Origin: an uncultured Bacteroidota bacterium
GTDB lineage: Bacteria; Bacteroidota; Bacteroidia; Chitinophagales; Chitinophagaceae
Assembly (NCBI GenBank): GCA_938008665.1
Contig: CALLKA010000183.1
Coordinates: 1-9,921, forward strand
Direction: 5' to 3'
DNA length: 9,921 nt
This document shows positions 6,039-9,921 of this stretch, one piece after another. Made by a program: the position numbers and the translations under genes. The notes beneath the pieces were generated by a model. It made no database searches, had not been told where the DNA came from, and was given only the letters and a program-made list of their open reading frames with translations. Every line of letters begins with the position of its first letter. Position 1 is the first letter of the stretch.

Positions 6039-9000
6039 TTAAAAATTTTGTACTATAGTGGCATAATATTTAACCCCGTCGCAAATTATAGTCATAATAT
6101 CAGTTTTACTCGGCGTTGCTGTAATTACTGGTATGACCCCTCCTGACCAATGAAGTTTTATTGTAGTTGTTGCATTGTTTGCGAATGTTACTACTCTTGA
6201 CCCAGTGGCATCTTGTGTAAATTTTATCAAATATGTGCCAATATTTGATGTACTCGCTGTTGGCAATGAAAATGAAATACTACTCGTTAAATTAATTTGA
6301 AACAAGTTACCAGTAGTAAGGTCAATAGCAGGACTTGCAGTCACTAATGAATTAATAAATCGCTTTGCTTTCAAATCCCCGCTCGCAGTTATGGAGGTTG
6401 CTGTAGCTTCCCCTAATATTGGTGTCACCAAAGTTGGTGAAATTAAATTTGCCTTTAACGCTAAACTTGTTGTGACATCAGTAGCATTTGCTTTATCTGC
6501 CAAACTAAGTGCGGAAGCAAATGAACTTAAATCTTGATCACCGGTATTTGATCCACTTAAAGTGGTAATTCCTAATTTTGTTTTGATACCTGCAGTATTT
6601 TCGTCTCCAGTATTATCCCCACTTAAGATAGTAACAGCTAACTTAGTTTTAATAGTTGCCAAAGTTTCATCACCCGTATTAGTTCCAGTTATTGCTGTTA
6701 GTTTATTTTTTTCGATCGTTGTGTAATCATTGGTAGATAATCCTTTATCAGTAACCTTATCTACTTTCAATGCTAATCCAGAACTAAGATCTATTGTGTT
6801 TGCTTTTAAGCCCAATGAAGTAGTCATATCAGAAGTGTTAGCCTTTAAATCAAGATTCGTAATTGTAGCAAATGAACTTACATCCTGATCACCTGTATTG
6901 GAGCCACTTAAAGTGGTAATTCCTAACTTAGTTTTAATGGTTGCTAAAGTTTCATCGCCAGAATTGACGCCAGATGTGTTTGATAGGATACCAGATTGAA
7001 TATCTGTCACATAATTTCTATTTACACTTGGTGCAATATCCAGTGTTGTAGCATCTGCACCAGCAGTAACTAGCCCATTAACATCATAAGTGATTTTAGT
7101 TTTCGATGAATTAACTATAAGCGTATTGGGTACCAAATAATTTGTTCCAGGAATTAAAGGCCCTTGTACATTTGTGCCAATAACTAAACCTAAGTTTAAT
7201 CTTGCATCTGCTGCTGTAATCGCACCTGTTCCACCATGCGCAATGTCAACTGAAGTAGCACTCCATATTCCAGATGTTATCGTTCCCAAATTATTTAAAT
7301 TACTACTACCTTGCCAAGTACTTATTGCAGTATTTTCAGCATTTCCTAATCCAACTTTTGACTTATTAATACCATTCGAAATTTTTGCATCTGTTATAGA
7401 TGCATCAGCAATTAAGGCTGTTGTGATATTTAAAGATGCAATGTGTCTTGTTAGAATACTAGCATCTGCGACCCCACCTGAACTAATTTGACCATCTACA
7501 TAAGCTTTTACAGCTTTTTGTGTTGGAAATAAAATGTCATTAGCAGCTGTACCACCTAAATTAATAGCATTTGATTTATTTGATTTGTCCTCTTTAAAAA
7601 ATAATTCAGTGGAAAGATCAATGAGACTTGCTTTCAAAGCTAATCCGGAAATCAAATCAGCAGCATTCGCCTTTAAAGCTAATCCTGAATTAAGATCCGA
7701 TAAATTTGCCTTCAAGCCCAATGAGGTAGTCATATCAGATGTGTTTGCCTTTAAAGCAAGATTAATTGTGGATGCGTATGAACTTAAATCTTGATCACCC
7801 GTATTGGATCCACTCAAAGTCGTAATCCCTAATTTAGTTTTAATTGTTGCCGTTGTTTCATCTCCCTCATTAGTTCCAGAAATTGCAGCAAGTTTATTTT
7901 TTTCAATGGTTGAATAATTATTAGTAGATAACTCTTTACCTTCAACTTTATCCACTTTAAGTCCTAGTCCTGTAATAAGATCCGTTGCATTAGCTTTTAA
8001 TGTAAATGAAGTATTAACTTCTGAAATATTGGCTTTTAATCTAAAAATTGAATCAACTTCAACTTGGTTGGCTTTTAAAGATAAAGAAGTTAAAACATGT
8101 TTAATATTAGCTTTAAGATTTAAAACGGAATCAACTTCAACTTGGTTGGCTTTTAAAGATAAAGAAGTTAAAACATCTTCAATATTCGCTTTAATTTTTA
8201 AAACGGAATCAACATCAACTTGGCTGGCTTTTAAAGATAAAGAAGTTAAAACATCTTTAATATTAGCTTTTAGATTCAAAACAGAATCAACATCAATCGA
8301 ATTTGCTTTCAGTGCAAGATTTGTAATTGTTGCAAATGAACTTACATCCTGATCACCGGTATTGGATCCACTCAAATTAGTGATACCTAATTTAGATTTA
8401 ATATTTGCAGATGTTTCATCTCCTGTATTAATACCAGAAATGATAGATAATTTATTTTTTTCAATTGCAGTATAATCGTTAGTGGATAAGCCCTTTCCAA
8501 CCACCTTGTCCACTTTATTTGACAAAGAAAAAATAATCGGGGTTATATCAAATGTTTTAGCATTTAATTGCGTTGGCGTAATATATCTAATAATACTATC
8601 TGATATGTTTACTTTATTACCTAAATCACCAGAAGTAGAGGAATATAAAGCATAAGGCACTGTTCCAAAAGAAGTTGTACCAATATCAATCCATTCTTTG
8701 GTATAGTCCCAATTAGCGCTTGGAGCAACAGGCGTAATTACAATTTTAAGGTTTAATAAATAAGGGCCATTAGCCCAATTGATATCAGATAATTTAGAAA
8801 TAGCGCCACCTTTATTTATGCCCTTGCCAATGCATATAGTAAAAATACCTGCTTGATCTGTAGTTGTTTGGAATTCCTCAATAAAAACTTTAGGCCCAGA
8901 AATGGATGATTGCAAAATAGACGATTGTATATATAAGTAACGTCGATTTGCTGGATTATCATAATTGTCTTTAGCTACAGCTTGAAAAAAGATGCCATTC

Positions 9001-9083
9001 TGACTAATTTGCGAAAAAGTAATAATTGCAAAAAAGTTGAATTGCAATAGTAAAAATAATCGCATACTGATCAAACGTATCAT
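6039..9083 (-). CDS. Large secreted repeat protein with phage tail-fibre-like shaft and tip
   Basis: With the start chosen here this protein has 1014 residues. Residues 1-24 look like a signal peptide (cleavage before Gln25 in ITFSQ). Residues 26-149 form a domain beginning QNGIFFQAVAKDN and ending GTVPYALYS, as in many exported Bacteroidota proteins. A low-complexity shaft rich in Ala, Ser, Thr, Asn, Asp and Lys follows. It is built from KVDK/LSTNDYT/EKNKL blocks (at 190, 376 and 773), GTNTGDET and SGSNTGDQD boxes, and 13-residue LKAN units, interrupted by a unique region (about 500-700) with FPTQKAVKAYVDGQI and GGTGAITAADARLNLGL. The last 100 residues (QDATGSRVVTF, LHWSGG, ICDGVKYY) resemble phage tail-fibre tips. 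The frame is open to an ATG at 9204-9206; ATG 9083 or ATG 9065 fits the signal peptide better. There is no C-terminal sorting domain of the usual type IX form and no membrane anchor. Function is unknown; an adhesive surface fibre is the best guess. It is first in an operon with the FISUMP gene. Confidence 0.8.
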   Translation of the reverse strand: MIRLISMRLFLLLQFNFFAIITFSQISQNGIFFQAVAKDNYDNPANRRYLYIQSSILQSSISGPKVFIEEFQTTTDQAGIFTICIGKGINKGGAISKLSDINWANGPYLLNLKIVITPVAPSANWDYTKEWIDIGTTSFGTVPYALYSSTSGDLGNKVNISDSIIRYITPTQLNAKTFDITPIIFSLSNKVDKVVGKGLSTNDYTAIEKNKLSIISGINTGDETSANIKSKLGITNLSGSNTGDQDVSSFATITNLALKANSIDVDSVLNLKANIKDVLTSLSLKASQVDVDSVLKIKANIEDVLTSLSLKANQVEVDSVLNLKANIKHVLTSLSLKANQVEVDSIFRLKANISEVNTSFTLKANATDLITGLGLKVDKVEGKELSTNNYSTIEKNKLAAISGTNEGDETTATIKTKLGITTLSGSNTGDQDLSSYASTINLALKANTSDMTTSLGLKANLSDLNSGLALKANAADLISGLALKASLIDLSTELFFKEDKSNKSNAINLGGTAANDILFPTQKAVKAYVDGQISSGGVADASILTRHIASLNITTALIADASITDAKISNGINKSKVGLGNAENTAISTWQGSSNLNNLGTITSGIWSATSVDIAHGGTGAITAADARLNLGLVIGTNVQGPLIPGTNYLVPNTLIVNSSKTKITYDVNGLVTAGADATTLDIAPSVNRNYVTDIQSGILSNTSGVNSGDETLATIKTKLGITTLSGSNTGDQDVSSFATITNLDLKANTSDMTTSLGLKANTIDLSSGLALKVDKVTDKGLSTNDYTTIEKNKLTAITGTNTGDETLATIKTKLAVTILSGDNTGDENTAGIKTKLGITTLSGSNTGDQDLSSFASALSLADKANATDVTTSLALKANLISPTLVTPILGEATATSITASGDLKAKRFINSLVTASPAIDLTTGNLFQINLTSSISFSLPTASTSNIGTYLIKFTQDATGSRVVTFANNATTTIKLHWSGGVIPVITATPSKTDIMTIICDGVKYYATIVQNF
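6486..6767 (-). repeat. Shaft cassette copy 4 with an internal 22-residue duplication
   Basis: This copy starts KVDKVTDKGLSTNDYT and EKNKL. The GDET box then occurs twice, as TNTGDETLATIKTKLAVT and DNTGDENTAGIKTKLGIT, before SGSNTGDQDLSSFA. The starting glycines of the successive boxes are exactly 22 residues apart, showing that this box is a repeat unit of its own. One 13-residue unit follows, then the unique C-terminal domain. Confidence 0.8.
6837..6974 (-). repeat. Partial shaft cassette copy 3
   Basis: This cassette lacks the KVDK/EKNKL start. It begins at SGVNSGDETLATIKTKLGIT and continues through LSGSNTGDQDVSSFATITNLDLKAN. The DVSSFATITNL tail matches copy 1, not the closer copy 2. Two 13-residue units follow (6771-6848) before the next KVDK block. 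Confidence 0.8.
7599..7754 (-). repeat. Four further 13-residue LKAN units
   Basis: Four units (LKANTSDMTTSLG, LKANLSDLNSGLA, LKANAADLISGLA, LKASLIDLSTELF) follow cassette copy 2 in frame. They have the same 13-residue spacing as the larger run but a different consensus, with Gly and Asp-Leu replacing the Val-rich alternation. They are less alike at the DNA level and so look older. Confidence 0.8.
7743..7958 (-). repeat. Shaft cassette copy 2 of the fibre-like protein
   Basis: This is a second 72-residue cassette, the same length as copy 1: KVDKVEGKELSTNNYS, EKNKL, TNEGDETTATIKTKLGIT, LSGSNTGDQDLSSYA, NLALKAN. Its SGSNTGDQD box is at 7788-7817. It has the DLSS variant, whereas copy 1 has DVSS. 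Confidence 0.85.
7962..8312 (-). repeat. Nine tandem 13-residue (39-bp) LKAN units
   Basis: Nine consecutive in-frame 13-residue units of the form LKANxxDVxxxLx fill exactly 351 bp. They alternate between two types, LKANQVEVDSVLN and LKANIKDVLTSLS, so the natural period over most of the run is 26 residues (78 bp). The final units (LKANISEVNTSFT, LKANATDLITGLG) have drifted and lead directly into the next KVDK cassette. The spacing of Leu, Val and Ile suggests an oligomeric shaft (inference). Confidence 0.85.
8051..8284 (-). repeat. Three near-identical 78-bp direct repeats
   Basis: Units begin at 8051, 8129 and 8207 and differ at only a few positions. A 29-bp core is identical in all three (8070-8098, 8148-8176, 8226-8254). 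The unit is 26 codons, so gain or loss of copies would keep the reading frame. This DNA-level similarity is higher than between the other repeats of the gene, pointing to recent duplication or conversion. Confidence 0.88.
8301..8516 (-). repeat. Shaft cassette copy 1 of the fibre-like protein
   Basis: This copy encodes a 72-residue cassette running from KVDKVVGKGLSTNDYT through EKNKL, INTGDETSANIKSKLGIT and LSGSNTGDQDVSSFA to NLALKAN. Closely related copies lie at 7743-7958, 6837-6974 and 6486-6767. Its SGSNTGDQD box is at 8346-8375. It is followed by the longest run of 13-residue units. Confidence 0.85.
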
Positions 9084-9295
9084 ATTTTGATTGCGAATAT
9101 GAAAAGTTGAAAAATTTTCTCGAAGTAATAATTGTAAAATCATTAGAATAAAGTATAAATATTTGTAAAAAGACATATAAAAGTTTAGTATAGCAATAGG
9201 GCTCATGCCTCAAATAGACAAAAACAGATTAAAAACGAACTATTTTATAATGTAGTATAAGTATTAAAAGATAGTTTTACCATAATCAATAAAGA
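9084..9295. other. Divergent intergenic region between fibre and TPR genes
   Basis: This AT-rich gap of 212 bp must hold the start signals of both divergent genes. Towards the TPR gene, TAGTTTTA at 9272-9279 approximates the Bacteroidota -7 box 16 nt before the ATG, but no TTG lies at the expected distance upstream. No good promoter was found for the fibre operon; a perfect TACGTTTG (9079-9072, minus) lies just inside the chosen start and lacks a -33 element. If translation began at the ATG at 9204-9206, part of this stretch would be coding. Confidence 0.4.
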
Positions 9296-9921
9296 ATGAA
9301 GCAAATATCCTATATCCTAATTTTGATATTATTATGTATTTCTGCTACTAGCCAAACTACTAGTGAGGAAATACAGAAAAAAATGCTTGCATTAGGATTA
9401 GATTCAAGCAAACTTAATAGTATGCAGTTTTCTAAAATATTGTTTACTACCTGGACTAAAGCTGATCATGAAGAAAATAAATACAATCCTTACATTATAT
9501 TGCCTATAAAAAAATGGGAGCAGCTTTTCGAAATGCAATATAATAAAATAAACAAGGAACCATTAGCAGCCGATATTGCAATTATATATGCAACCATACT
9601 AATTGATTTATCAAAATATGAAAAAGCGTTACCCATATTGGATAAAGCATATAAATCCAGAAAATTGTTGTCAAAAGATACTTATAAATATTTATTAATT
9701 AATTTAGAATTATGCTACAAATCTAGAAATGAAATTTCAAAAGCAGTAAACATTCGAAACGAGTTAATTGAAAATAAATTAATAAATAATTATTGGAGAA
9801 TTTACAAGGCTTGTGGACTGACAGATATAGCGATTGAAGATTATTTACTTTTTGAAGAAAAGAAATATTATAATAAAAATAGTAATATCCCGCACCCCTC
9901 CTACTACAATAACTTAAGTCG
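9296..9921 (+). CDS. Secreted or membrane-anchored TPR-like protein (3' end beyond window)
   Basis: The reading frame opens at ATG 9296 and continues without a stop to the window edge, giving the first 208 residues. Residues 1-19 form a signal peptide (MKQISYILILILLC..., cleavage before Gln20 in ATSQ). The mature part is rich in Lys, Glu, Tyr and Ile and mostly helical in character. Residues 90-122 (IYATILIDLSKYEKALPILDKAY) have the pattern of a tetratricopeptide repeat, and 130-158 and 166-190 look like further helical hairpins. The segment HPSYYNNLS at the end recalls TPR sensor proteins of Bacteroidota in which a transmembrane segment and a histidine kinase or DNA-binding domain follow, but nothing of such a domain is in view. 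It is divergent from the fibre operon. Exact family is not recognised. Confidence 0.75.
   Translation, partial: MKQISYILILILLCISATSQTTSEEIQKKMLALGLDSSKLNSMQFSKILFTTWTKADHEENKYNPYIILPIKKWEQLFEMQYNKINKEPLAADIAIIYATILIDLSKYEKALPILDKAYKSRKLLSKDTYKYLLINLELCYKSRNEISKAVNIRNELIENKLINNYWRIYKACGLTDIAIEDYLLFEEKKYYNKNSNIPHPSYYNNLS

Noticed and set aside
7962..8312. CRISPR-like regular repeats
   Set aside because: The units are contiguous, in-frame coding repeats without unique spacers, and no cas genes are present.
7174..8352. Plus-strand open frames opposite the fibre gene, one of which looks repetitive
   Set aside because: Their repeats are the reverse complement of the 13-residue units; the minus frame has the signal peptide, domain order and length.
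6039..9083. Part of an integrated prophage
   Set aside because: Despite tail-fibre-like repeats, the protein has a signal peptide and Bacteroidota N-terminal domain, and its neighbours are host genes with no phage structural, integrase or lysis genes in view.

Overview
This AT-rich window most likely comes from a member of the Bacteroidota, probably in or near the Chitinophagaceae (inference). Three things point there. The best promoter (3313-3345) has the TTG / TAnnTTTG form of that phylum, and start codons are preceded by A-rich sequence instead of Shine-Dalgarno motifs. One gene encodes a FISUMP-type (Fibrobacter succinogenes major paralogous) domain. A second secreted protein carries an N-terminal domain ending in a GTVPYALYS motif, which is typical of secreted Bacteroidota proteins.

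Layout. Positions 7-3273 (minus strand) hold two housekeeping genes: thioredoxin (trxA) and, upstream of it, the nucleotide excision repair ATPase uvrA. A divergent 94-bp gap then leads to a plus-strand pair (3368-5330): a membrane PAP2-type phosphatase and, 10 nt later, a secreted type I phosphodiesterase/nucleotide pyrophosphatase-like enzyme. This pair converges on a minus-strand pair across a compact hairpin that looks like a bidirectional terminator (5322-5360). The minus-strand pair (9083 down to 5351) consists of a secreted fibre-like protein of about 1000 residues and a small secreted FISUMP protein, with a single base between them. Facing away from it, a plus-strand gene for a secreted or membrane-anchored TPR-like protein starts at 9296 and runs off the window.

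How the genes work together. TrxA and UvrA serve redox balance and DNA repair and need not be functionally linked. The PAP2/phosphodiesterase pair probably acts on phosphorylated lipids, nucleotides or phosphodiesters in the envelope or periplasm. The most interesting part is the fibre/FISUMP pair. The large protein joins a Bacteroidota surface-protein N-terminus to a long modular shaft whose repeats resemble phage tail-fibre sequence (KVDK..GKGLSTNDYT..EKNKL, GTNTGDET, 13-residue LKAN units). It ends in a C-terminal domain resembling tail-fibre tips. I read the pair as a host-encoded, exported adhesive fibre with a small partner. This is a hypothesis from sequence resemblance and gene order. 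No phage structural, recombination or integration genes are visible nearby.

No rRNA, tRNA, CRISPR array, transposase or origin was seen. The longest stretch without a gene is 9084-9295 (212 bp).
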